64,000 nt of DNA, from positions 317,112-381,111 of the forward strand of contig NZ_JAUNTS010000001.1 in assembly GCF_030538595.1 (NCBI RefSeq), read 5' to 3'. Positions 1 to 7,846 of this stretch are shown piece after piece. The position numbers and the translations under genes were made by a program. Origin of the DNA: Kocuria sp. (lineage in GTDB: Bacteria; Actinomycetota; Actinomycetes; Actinomycetales; Micrococcaceae). Position 1 is the first letter of the stretch; each line of letters starts with the position of its first letter. Below the pieces are notes generated by a model. The model saw only the letters and a program-made list of their open reading frames with translations, did no database searches and was not told the origin of the DNA.

Positions 1-112
1 GCAGCCCCGCTCGGACGACTTCGCTCGCAGAGCGGTAACGGCCCGAGGAGATCTCCTGTGCGAGGAAACCGGTGAAGTGGTCATCCAGGCTGATCGAGGT
101 GTTCTGTGCCAT
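1..112 (-). CDS. ParD-like type II antitoxin, N-terminal part
   Basis: Minus-strand frame starting ATG at 112 and open to the window edge, so only 37 residues are visible. It begins MAQNTSISLDDHFTGFLAQ and continues with a SGRYRSASEVVRAGL stretch. This is the typical N-terminal ribbon-helix-helix layout of ParD/CC2985-type antitoxins: a short beta strand with ISL, then the conserved S-G-R-Y-x-S-A-S-E-V-V-R-x-G-L. In this family the protein binds its own promoter and neutralises a ParE-type toxin encoded just downstream. That partner would lie to the left of position 1 and is not seen. The family call is strong; an intact toxin-antitoxin pair is inference. Confidence 0.82.
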   Translation of the reverse strand, partial: MAQNTSISLDDHFTGFLAQEISSGRYRSASEVVRAGL

Positions 113-133
113 GGCGCAAGAATACCAAGGATT

Positions 134-1521
134 GGTACTCACGTGAAGGTCCCGCGTTGACTCATCCAAGATGCCCGCGTGGAGTGCTTCGTTGACTCAC
201 CTCAAAGTACCCGCGTGGGTCCAGGGTGAGTGGATGGAGTTGGAATTGGCTCAACGCAAGGCGATCTTGGCCTCGCAGGTGAAGAAGTGACCCAAGGCCA
301 CCAAACAAGAGAAAACCGAGATCCTGGACGCGATCTGCCAGGTCACCCGGTGGCATCGCGACCACGCCCGCAAAATGATCCGACAACGAGTGGCAGGCAT
401 CGAGTCTGGTCCTCGCCAGCCTCGGGAACCGGTAATCACCTACAACGAGGACGTGATCGCTGTACTAGTGCGATGTTGGGCACTGTTGGATGGCCCCACA
501 GGCAAACGCCTCCAACCAGCCCTACCGCAGCTGCTCGACTCACTGCGCGCGCATGACCGACTCGACGCTAGCGACGATGTAGTCGAGGCGTTGCTGCGGA
601 TGTCACCAGCCACCATCGACCGGCGCCTACAGCCCTACCGAGTAGGGCTGGTCTCATCCAAAGGAATATGTCACACCCGACCCGGGTCGATCCTCAAGGC
701 CAGCACCCCGATCAAGACCTGGGCCGAATGGGACCAGACCGAACCTGGCTTCGTGCAGATCGACCTGGTCGGGCACGAGGGCGGTGACAACAACGGGGTG
801 TTCCACTTCAGCCTAGATGTCACCGACATCGCCACCGGGTGGACCGAAGCGATCAGCATCCGCAGCAAAGGCGAACGCATCGTGCGCACCGGACTGGAAG
901 AACTACACCTGCGTTTCCCGTTTGCGATCCAAGGAATCCATTCCGATAACGGCAGCGAGTTCATCAACCACCACCTCCAGAAATGGTGCGCCCTGCACGA
1001 GATCACCTACACACGAGGCCGCCCAACCCGATCCAACGACCAAGCCCACATCGAGCAGAAGAACTGGGCCATGGTCCGCCGCTGTGTCGGCTACAACCGC
1101 TACGACACCGCCCGCGAACTGGAGTTACTCAACCAGCTCTGGCCCCTGGAATCGACCATGACGAACCTGTTCATCCCCCAACAAAAACTCGCCACCAAAA
1201 CACGCATCGGTGCGAAAGTCACCAAGACCTACGACACCGCCACCACCCCATACCAGCGGATCCTGCGCGATCACCCCGACATGCTGGACGCCTCTGACAG
1301 CAAAGCCCTGGCACAGCGACTTGCCCAGGCCGACCCCGTGGCTATTCGTGAACAGATCGCGCTGATCCAAGCCAATCTGCTGGAACTGGCCCGACGCCGA
1401 GGCAACGTTGAACGCAAAGCCAAACGCAACGCCGTTTACCTCTCAAGAACCAAGCTCACCAAACGGGCACCTTGACATGAGTCAACAGGAACGGACTGTT
1501 GGGTCCTGGCAACGAGTCGAC
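134..1521 (+). mobile_element. Insertion sequence with multiple terminal repeats
   Basis: The element is bounded by related inverted repeats with core GTTGACTCA. On the left there are three direct copies: a divergent one at about 134-155, then 156-182 and 190-217. On the right the complementary motif is at 1459-1486, with a weaker second copy at about 1500-1521. Copies 156-182 and 1459-1486 share the opening GTTGACTCAT and a GCCCG segment. The right inner repeat overlaps the stop codon of the transposase frame. Repeated subterminal transposase-binding sites would explain the arrangement. The exact ends and any target duplication could not be established. Confidence 0.6.
234..1475 (+). pseudogene. 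DDE integrase-type transposase interrupted by TGA
   Basis: The frame opens at ATG 234 (MELELAQRKAILASQVKK), hits TGA at 288-290, and continues in the same frame as PKATKQEKTEILDAICQVT to 1475. If that TGA were TGG (Trp), the product would be about 413 residues. Downstream of an internal ATG at 375 there are 366 intact residues with an rve-type catalytic core: FVQIDLVGHEGG (first Asp), GIHSDNGSEFIN (second Asp), and AHIEQKNW (Glu). This is the DDE signature of IS481/IS3-like integrase-core transposases. The lost N-terminal part would include the helical DNA-binding region, so the copy is probably inactive unless translation restarts at 375. Confidence 0.7.
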
Positions 1522-1553
1522 CTGACCCCGAATCGCCGCCCGAGAGTCACTAC

Positions 1554-2000
1554 TCAGTCGTCGTCCCAGTCATCGTCATCCCAGTCGTCATCGTCCCAAT
1601 CGTCGTCGTCCCAGTCGCCGCTGTATACGTAGTTGGGAGCAGGCTGAACGGGTACGGGCACCTGAGCGGGGGCGGCCGGAGCAGGCGCCGGTGCAGCGGG
1701 AGCTTGTGCAGGGACCGCGGGGGCTTCGGCGGCATCCGCTGAGGCGTCACCCTGGGAGGTTTCAGCGTTGCCTGCATCCGCAGAAGACTCGTCATCTTGG
1801 CCGGTCTGCCCCTCCCCCGGGGTGCTCACGGTGCCTGACGGGCTGGGTGAGGAGGACGACGCCGGACCACTTTCGACCACCACGCCGTCACGCAAAATCT
1901 GGGAATCTGATGGGGCAGCCGCTGCGATCCACAAGAAGATCGCCACCGCGCCCACCACCACCAAGCTGAGTGTGGACCATAAAACCTTCATGGCATCCAT
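1554..2000 (-). CDS. Small membrane-anchored protein with Asp/Trp repeat tail
   Basis: No family recognised. The 148-residue product starts at ATG 2000 (or ATG 1991; a TTG at 2024 is also possible). A hydrophobic segment VLWSTLSLVVVGAVAIFLW near the N-terminus looks like an uncleaved anchor. It is followed by a Ser/Pro/Ala-rich disordered stretch and a PAPAAPAQVPVPVQPAP spacer. The C-terminus consists of about four tandem DWDDD units encoded by 15-nt repeats at about 1555-1617. A TATCTA hexamer lies about 12 bases upstream of ATG 2000, compatible with a leaderless transcript. The acidic outward-facing tail suggests metal or cation binding at the surface, but this is speculation. It lies between the insertion sequence and the kinase gene. 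Confidence 0.55.
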   Translation of the reverse strand: MDAMKVLWSTLSLVVVGAVAIFLWIAAAAPSDSQILRDGVVVESGPASSSSPSPSGTVSTPGEGQTGQDDESSADAGNAETSQGDASADAAEAPAVPAQAPAAPAPAPAAPAQVPVPVQPAPNYVYSGDWDDDDWDDDDWDDDDWDDD

Positions 2001-2101
2001 GGTGGCGGACTTAGATAAGACCAAGATGAGAGATCACGGCACCCGGGCTGATGTCACCGAATTGTGACTCTGCTGAGATGACTCCCGGGCTCATTCAAGG
2101 A

Positions 2102-4603
2102 TCAGACTTCCGCCACCATCTCCCGCACCAGGTGTTCGGCCCAGGTGCGCGCCAATCCCACCCACTGTGGACGGAAGGCGTAGACACAAACCAGCCGGGC
2201 ACGGGTGGCTGCGCGATACGCCCGCAAATGCTCAGCAGAAATCTTGAGTTCCTGAGCCACCGTCCCCACAGCCTGGTGCCCCACCCGGTGCAGTGCCGGG
2301 CTCAACAAACCTTGGTCACGGTGAAGATCAAGGTGAACCCCCAGGTTGGCCAGGTCGAGCGCGGGGTCTCCCACGGCTGCGGTGTCAAAGTCCAGCAACC
2401 CGATTCTTGAGGTGGCGGCATCCACCAGGAGTTGTTTTTCGTGGAGGTCCCGGTGCACAACGCCCCGAGGAATGCCTGCAGCCATTGGTGCAGCACCGTG
2501 AGCCCGCCCCCGCTGTGCAAGATCACGCCATGCAAGATCACGAGGTGCCATTCCATGCTGTGCCGAGTCCAGGGGAGCCAAGTCCAGAAGCCTCTGGCTG
2601 ATCGTCTCCACGGTACGGGTCCAGGCTGCCACCGGAACACCCAAGCACCACGGGAAGGCTTCCAGACGCTGCACCCAACCCGTCAGCGTGTTCACCTCAT
2701 CGGCCGCGGTGTATTCAGGTAGCTGCCCGGGAGGCACCTCCGCACGTACCAACGCCGGCCAGCACTGCGCCCATGCGTGGAAACCTGTCGTGTAGACAGC
2801 CAGGTCCGTATCGGCTCCCACCCGGTGCAAACTGTGCCCCGGCAGCACGGAGAACTCCACACGATCCGCCGCAGCGGCAAGCACCCTGGGAACATCAAAT
2901 CCGGCGGCGGTGCCCAACTCGTGGAGCGTGTGGGACAGCCGCGCTGCGGGCTCGGCCTTCTCCCCCGCCAGAAGTTTGACGTAGCGGTCCTGCATGGCGA
3001 CCACAGCACGCCGCGCCCGCCGGTGGACCACCACCTGCCCTTGATCGGCAAGCTGACGGAGGCCGGGAAATTTGTGGTCCTCCCCGTAGGGATTGACCTT
3101 CCATCGTGGTAACCCCAGGACTGCGGGGTCCGGGGTACAAACTGCCGCGCGGACACGCCCCGCGGGGTCAATGAGCTCCGCAGTCAAGCCGCCATCGGCC
3201 TTGGGCCAGGCACGTTTGACGGTCATCCGCTCGCCAACTCCTTGGGTCACGGCTGCGGGCACAGTGACAGGTACCAGGGCCGCAGCGGAGTCCATGATCT
3301 GCCGCATCTGCGTAGCCCACGCCGGGTGACAGTTCCGAAAGGGCTCCATGACTCGCATGAGCAGGTGGAATGCAGCCCAAGCCCGGATCTGGTGATCCTC
3401 CGGAGCCTCCAAATGACTGGGCGCGGCTGCCTCCCGATACCCCTGCAGCACCGCGGTCATCACCGGATTCAGCTGCACGTGGCGCTGGTCGAACCTTGCC
3501 GTGTGCCCCTCACCTATGGCATGCGGCAGTACGACGGCGGAGACCGCGTTGCCCACATCATCCGCCGCAACACCAACCCGCAGACGGTCAAGGTCGGTGA
3601 TCAGCACCGACTGCTCGGGCCCAGAATCGTCCACCAACACTTGATCCGCGGAGAAGTCACCGTGCAGCAGCACAGCAGGGAGATCAGTCCGCAGCTCCTC
3701 CAGAACTCGGCCGGAAACTGCGGTGAACTTTTGGGCCACATCCGCATCCAGGTGGGCCAAGTCGTTGGCCATGGCAGTGAGCCTTGCCCGTGGGTCCTGG
3801 GGCGCGGGAAGTTGCTCCACAGCCAGCAGCCCCACGTCCGCCCCGTGCATTCCCGCTAGCCCTGCACCGGCCATGTGGGCTGCTTTGAGGGTGCGATCCT
3901 CGGACGGACGGGTGGAAAGGTCGCCGTCGCCGAACCAGGGGTAGCACTGCACCCGGTCATCGGCCGGCAGGTGGGGGCAGGTGACCGTGGTCTGCACTGG
4001 AATACCGCGTGCTGCCAAGAGCTGCGCCACAGTTGGCGTGGCACTGGGTACCCGGGCCGAGAGCTTGACCACGGTGGAAGGAGAGTTTTTTCCGCTGGCA
4101 TCCGCCAGGACCAACCGGCGCAGCGGATTGAACCGCAGCAGACCCCACGGACTGCCCGGGCTGCCCACCTCCAGGGCGGCTGAGCCAAGGGTCGTCCGCA
4201 GAATCTCCGCCAGTTTGGGATCTGCCGCCAGGCGACCCACCGCCAGAACGTGACCGGGGTGGCCTGGAACCTCCCGCACCGTGATGAGCTCCGCCCCTGC
4301 CAATCCGTACAGTTCGCGGGCCTTGGCCACCGCTTTGTGCAGCTTGGTCGCAGCCTCCGGCGCGTAGGTGGCCACCCATCGGGTAGAGGTCTCGGGGCTA
4401 CCGTCCGCGTGTGAGGTGATGTCGAGCCTGGCCACCGCCGTGAAACCAGGTTTGTAGCGCAGATAGGAAGTTTCCGCCGTCAGCTCAGCCCCGGCAAACA
4501 GCGGTACAAGTTTTTTCGGGTCAAGAATCCAGGCCACACCGGGCAGCCGGTCGGCCGAAATCGGCAGTGATGGCTGCCCGAGCTGCCCTCCATCACCAAC
4601 CAC
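2102..4603 (-). CDS. Tandem aminoglycoside-phosphotransferase-fold kinase
   Basis: An 833-residue protein with two APH-type kinase domains. The first carries the catalytic loop HGDFSADQ near residue 318 followed by DLDR. The second has a YVKLL putative ATP-binding lysine strand, the catalytic loop HRDLHEKQ near 718 and a DFDTAAVGDP metal-binding motif near 741. Such domains phosphorylate sugars or small hydroxyl compounds; the substrate is unknown here. GTG 4603 was chosen because GGGAGGG lies five bases upstream, giving an 11-base overlap with the ABC exporter gene, whose product ends at 4593. It is the last gene of the five-gene operon. Between the domains, a short 15-nt repeat (APRDL/AWRDL) lies at 2517-2546. 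Resistance function is not implied by the fold. Confidence 0.8.
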   Translation of the reverse strand: MVGDGGQLGQPSLPISADRLPGVAWILDPKKLVPLFAGAELTAETSYLRYKPGFTAVARLDITSHADGSPETSTRWVATYAPEAATKLHKAVAKARELYGLAGAELITVREVPGHPGHVLAVGRLAADPKLAEILRTTLGSAALEVGSPGSPWGLLRFNPLRRLVLADASGKNSPSTVVKLSARVPSATPTVAQLLAARGIPVQTTVTCPHLPADDRVQCYPWFGDGDLSTRPSEDRTLKAAHMAGAGLAGMHGADVGLLAVEQLPAPQDPRARLTAMANDLAHLDADVAQKFTAVSGRVLEELRTDLPAVLLHGDFSADQVLVDDSGPEQSVLITDLDRLRVGVAADDVGNAVSAVVLPHAIGEGHTARFDQRHVQLNPVMTAVLQGYREAAAPSHLEAPEDHQIRAWAAFHLLMRVMEPFRNCHPAWATQMRQIMDSAAALVPVTVPAAVTQGVGERMTVKRAWPKADGGLTAELIDPAGRVRAAVCTPDPAVLGLPRWKVNPYGEDHKFPGLRQLADQGQVVVHRRARRAVVAMQDRYVKLLAGEKAEPAARLSHTLHELGTAAGFDVPRVLAAAADRVEFSVLPGHSLHRVGADTDLAVYTTGFHAWAQCWPALVRAEVPPGQLPEYTAADEVNTLTGWVQRLEAFPWCLGVPVAAWTRTVETISQRLLDLAPLDSAQHGMAPRDLAWRDLAQRGRAHGAAPMAAGIPRGVVHRDLHEKQLLVDAATSRIGLLDFDTAAVGDPALDLANLGVHLDLHRDQGLLSPALHRVGHQAVGTVAQELKISAEHLRAYRAATRARLVCVYAFRPQWVGLARTWAEHLVREMVAEV

Positions 4604-6530
4604 GGTGACCCTCCCGGGAATCCGGCGCCGGCCCTGCAACCACGTCAGCACCCAGACCTGCGCGACTGTTCGATGTCTGGGCCTGAACCTCCGAGCCGTC
4701 ACGGGCCTGTTGTTGCGCCACCCAGGCCGCAAAAACGCCGTGGGGATCTGCCAGCAGTTCCTCCGGAGTTCCGTCCAACAGAATCCGGCCGTCCTGAACC
4801 CACAGCACGCGGTCTGAAGCCAAGGCCATGGCGGCATCATGCGTGACTGCCAGGGACGTGCGGCCTTGAATCAGCTCAGCAATGGCATCCACCACGGCCT
4901 GGGTGGATTGCGGGTCCAATCCGGTGGTGGCCTCATCCAGCACCACCACCGGGGCATCCCGCAGCAAGGCACGTGCAATGGCAATCCGCTGCCGCTGCCC
5001 GCCGGAAAGACTGGAGCCCCGCTCCGCCACCACGGTGTTGTAGCCATCTGGGAAACTCAGCACAAAATCGTGCGCCTGGGCGGCCTTGGCTGCTGCCTCC
5101 ACCTGGGCATCAGTTGCCTGCTCACGGCCCAGTCGGATGTTCTCCCGAATGGTGCCGTGGAACAGCACAGACTCCTGCAGCAGCAGGGCCACATTGGCCC
5201 GTACGGACTCCAGGGAGAGCAAACGTAAGTCTTGCCCGTCCACCGCCACGGAACCGTGGGCTGGGTCCAGCGAGCGCACCAGCAGTGCGGCCAACGTGGA
5301 TTTACCGGACCCGGAGGGGCCGATCACGCTCACATGTTGCCCGGGAGGAATTACGACGTCGATGTCGCGCAGAACCATTGCCCGGCCAGGGTCTTTGGGG
5401 TCACCGTAGGAGGCATCCACGCGGCGGAACGTGATCTCCCCGCGCACAGCGCCCAGGGGTGCGCTGTCCGCGCCGTCGCGGATGTCCGGCACGGTGTCCA
5501 TCAGGTCTGCAACGCGTTCCCCGGAGGCTGCAGCCCGGGCAATACGGCCCGTGTATTTGGCCATGTCCCGCAGAGGCTTCATGCACGTTTTCAAGTACGT
5601 GATGAACAGCACCAGGTCCCCCAGGGTCATCTCCTCCTGGAGCACCCGCCAGCCGCCGCCCACCAGCACGATCGCGGTGGCAACCCCCACGATCACATCC
5701 GTGGACCGCTCCAACCCTGCGGCCAAACGGCGGGACTGCACACCCTGGGTGAGTGCCAGTTGATTGGATTTCTCGAAGGAGCGCGCCATACGTTCCTCCA
5801 GACCGTAGGCCTGAACCACGCGGATGGCGCCCAGGGATTCGTGTGCGGTGTTGGCCAAGGCGCCCTCGCCCTTGCGGGTTTTGCGGGAAGCCGCAGTGAT
5901 TTTTCCGGAGGACCCACGGCTGATCAACCAGAACGCCAGGATGGCACCCACCACCACCAGTGCCAGCATCCAGTCCAGGATCAGCATCACAATGCACATG
6001 ACCACCAGAGTGATCACATTGGCCAGCAGAGGAAGGCCCGCCGTCACGGCAACCTCTTGCAGTTTGCCGATGTCCGACACAATGCGCTGCACCGTGTCCC
6101 CGGCACGCGATCCAGAATGAAAGCGGTCGGAGAGACTTTGCACGTGGCGGAACAGCTGACCACGCAACACCGTGGACACCCGCGAACCCACCAGTGCGAA
6201 TGCCACGGTGGCCAGATAGTTGGTGAGTGCACGGAAGCCCACAATGCACACCGTGGCCAATCCGGCCGCCAGCAGCAGCTGCCAGGAGGCTTCCGGAATC
6301 CAAGTGTCCACCGCGGTGGCATCTGCACCCAGGGAGCGGGATATGGAGTCAATGAGGATTTTCAGCGGCCACGGTTCCAACACCCGAAAAGCCACTTCCA
6401 GCAGCAGCGCAAGGACACCGCCGGCAATGAGCCAGCGGTGCTCGCCCAAGTGCGGGCGAATCAGGCCGAGAGTTCTACCCAGAGCCCGCTTTTCGATCCG
6501 GTTTGCGGTACCGCGCGACTTCCCGCTCAT
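4593..6530 (-). CDS. ABC exporter, fused permease and ATPase
   Basis: A 645-residue type I ABC exporter half-transporter. Residues of roughly 40-330 form the six-helix membrane domain. The nucleotide-binding domain has Walker [10 protein letters not shown] near 406, the signature LSGGQRQR near 510, Walker B VVVLDEATTGLD just after it, and the switch histidine in AVTHDAAM. ATG 6530 overlaps the preceding glycosyltransferase stop as ATGA, so the genes are translationally coupled. Family members usually dimerise and export lipids, glycolipids or peptides. Co-transcription with three glycosyltransferases and a kinase suggests export of a glycosylated product. The substrate cannot be read from sequence. 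Confidence 0.88.
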   Translation of the reverse strand: MSGKSRGTANRIEKRALGRTLGLIRPHLGEHRWLIAGGVLALLLEVAFRVLEPWPLKILIDSISRSLGADATAVDTWIPEASWQLLLAAGLATVCIVGFRALTNYLATVAFALVGSRVSTVLRGQLFRHVQSLSDRFHSGSRAGDTVQRIVSDIGKLQEVAVTAGLPLLANVITLVVMCIVMLILDWMLALVVVGAILAFWLISRGSSGKITAASRKTRKGEGALANTAHESLGAIRVVQAYGLEERMARSFEKSNQLALTQGVQSRRLAAGLERSTDVIVGVATAIVLVGGGWRVLQEEMTLGDLVLFITYLKTCMKPLRDMAKYTGRIARAAASGERVADLMDTVPDIRDGADSAPLGAVRGEITFRRVDASYGDPKDPGRAMVLRDIDVVIPPGQHVSVIGPSGSGKSTLAALLVRSLDPAHGSVAVDGQDLRLLSLESVRANVALLLQESVLFHGTIRENIRLGREQATDAQVEAAAKAAQAHDFVLSFPDGYNTVVAERGSSLSGGQRQRIAIARALLRDAPVVVLDEATTGLDPQSTQAVVDAIAELIQGRTSLAVTHDAAMALASDRVLWVQDGRILLDGTPEELLADPHGVFAAWVAQQQARDGSEVQAQTSNSRAGLGADVVAGPAPDSREGHRGW

Positions 6531-7846
6531 GGGCGCCCACCGGTCACAGCCAATTCCGTGTCCGCCAGGATGGCCGCCAGGACAGTTTCCCAAGAGCGTT
6601 CCCGCACGGCCATGTCCCGCGCCGCTCGCCCCATGGCACGACGACGCCCAGGGTCCCCCACCAACTCGTCCACCGCACGTGCCAGGTCGGCGGGGTCGGA
6701 GGGTGCCACCAAAAGGCCAGTGACGCCGTCGTCGATGATCGCGGGGACTTGCCCCACCCGCGATGCCACCACGGGGAGGGCGGCAGCGCAGTATTCGTAA
6801 ATCTTCAACGGTGAAAAGTACTGATCCATGCTCTGTTCGGTGCGCGGATACGGAGCAACAGCCACGGCGCAGTCCATCAGGTGGTCCGGGATTCGGTCCG
6901 GTGCCACAGCGCCGGTGAACTCCACCTCAATCCCCAGCTGCCGGGCTTGATCGGTCAGGGATTCCCGTTGAGGGCCATCACCCACCAAGCGCAGCCGCCA
7001 CGCACGGGTGGCAAGAGCACGCGCCTGAAGCAGATGCTCCACGCCGTGCCAGGGCTTCAACGTGCCCACGAACACCACCGTTGGGACCCGCTCTGCGGAG
7101 GGAGAGTCCGCATGCGAATCGGGGCTGGTCGTAAGCGGACCGGGGCCAGTCACCTGCAGACCAGTGCCCGTCACCTGCGGATCAGGACCGCCGATCCCCG
7201 AGTCCAGTGACGGCCCGATCCGCTGCACGTTGACCCCGTTCGGTGTCACCACCACCCGCTCGGCCAGCTGCGCAGAAACCAGCCCACTGCCTGGCCCGGC
7301 AGTCGTTCGCACCCACTGGGCTACGGGCTCCGACACACACGCAATGCGCGTGGCAGCTCCCACCTGCCGGTCAAGTGCGGCATAGGCAGATTGCTGATCC
7401 ACCAAATCCCGATGAGTCCGCTGCTCGTCAATCAACGGCGCGTTGACCTCCAAGAAACCTGGCACGGACAAGGTCTCGGTGACCTCAGCCAAGGCGGTTG
7501 AAAACAACGAATAGCGTTCGTACACGGCATCCACACCCGCAGCGATCACTTGGGCCGCAATGGCCTGGGCGGCATGCTGCTGGGCCACCTCCCTGGCGAT
7601 CACGCGGGCTGTGCGGTCATCCTCGGAAACCTGCGCAGCGACGGCGGGAACTGCGGGCACGGGTACATGGACAACCTCCAGATCGGTCAAATCTGCGGGC
7701 ACCTGGTCCCCAATACGCGTGGCGTAAACCGTGACCTCCCACCCCATGGCCCGCCAGCACCGAATGATCTCCTGAACATGAACGGAAGCCCCCTTGGACC
7801 CGAACACCGGGATCCCCGGATCCGCACTGATGTAGGCCAAGCGCAT
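6527..7846 (-). CDS. GT4-type glycosyltransferase
   Basis: A 439-residue GT-B glycosyltransferase. The N-terminus MRLAYISADPGIPVFGSKG followed by a SVHVQEI segment is a typical acceptor-domain start. The C-terminal Rossmann half contains VVFVGTLKPWHG, a GDGPQRE segment and PLKIYEYCAAALPVVAS, which carries the conserved donor-binding E-x7-E-like region. ATG 7846 shares one base with the upstream gene's stop (TGATG); GTG 7849 is an alternative. A loop between the two domains holds four 7-codon degenerate repeats (7106-7189, GPDPQVT / GTGLQVT type), which are not part of the family fold. Donor and acceptor are unknown. Confidence 0.85.
   Translation of the reverse strand: MRLAYISADPGIPVFGSKGASVHVQEIIRCWRAMGWEVTVYATRIGDQVPADLTDLEVVHVPVPAVPAVAAQVSEDDRTARVIAREVAQQHAAQAIAAQVIAAGVDAVYERYSLFSTALAEVTETLSVPGFLEVNAPLIDEQRTHRDLVDQQSAYAALDRQVGAATRIACVSEPVAQWVRTTAGPGSGLVSAQLAERVVVTPNGVNVQRIGPSLDSGIGGPDPQVTGTGLQVTGPGPLTTSPDSHADSPSAERVPTVVFVGTLKPWHGVEHLLQARALATRAWRLRLVGDGPQRESLTDQARQLGIEVEFTGAVAPDRIPDHLMDCAVAVAPYPRTEQSMDQYFSPLKIYEYCAAALPVVASRVGQVPAIIDDGVTGLLVAPSDPADLARAVDELVGDPGRRRAMGRAARDMAVRERSWETVLAAILADTELAVTGGRP
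7106..7189 (-). repeat. 21-nt in-frame repeat in second glycosyltransferase gene
   Basis: Four units of 21 nt at 7169-7189, 7148-7168, 7127-7147 and 7106-7126, read on the minus strand as GPDPQVT, GTGLQVT, GPGPLTT and SPDSHAD. The first two share CTGCAGGTGAC-like sequence. The array occupies the interdomain loop. Confidence 0.75.

Noticed and set aside
2102-4603. Antibiotic-resistance role for the tandem APH-fold kinase
   Set aside because: The fold is shared with many sugar and choline kinases, and the operon context suggests a biosynthetic role; nothing in the sequence indicates an antibiotic substrate.
5232-6800. A 522-codon plus-strand frame opposite the ABC exporter
   Set aside because: The minus strand encodes all exporter motifs; the plus frame has shadow composition (His, Gly, Gln) and crosses gene boundaries without signals.
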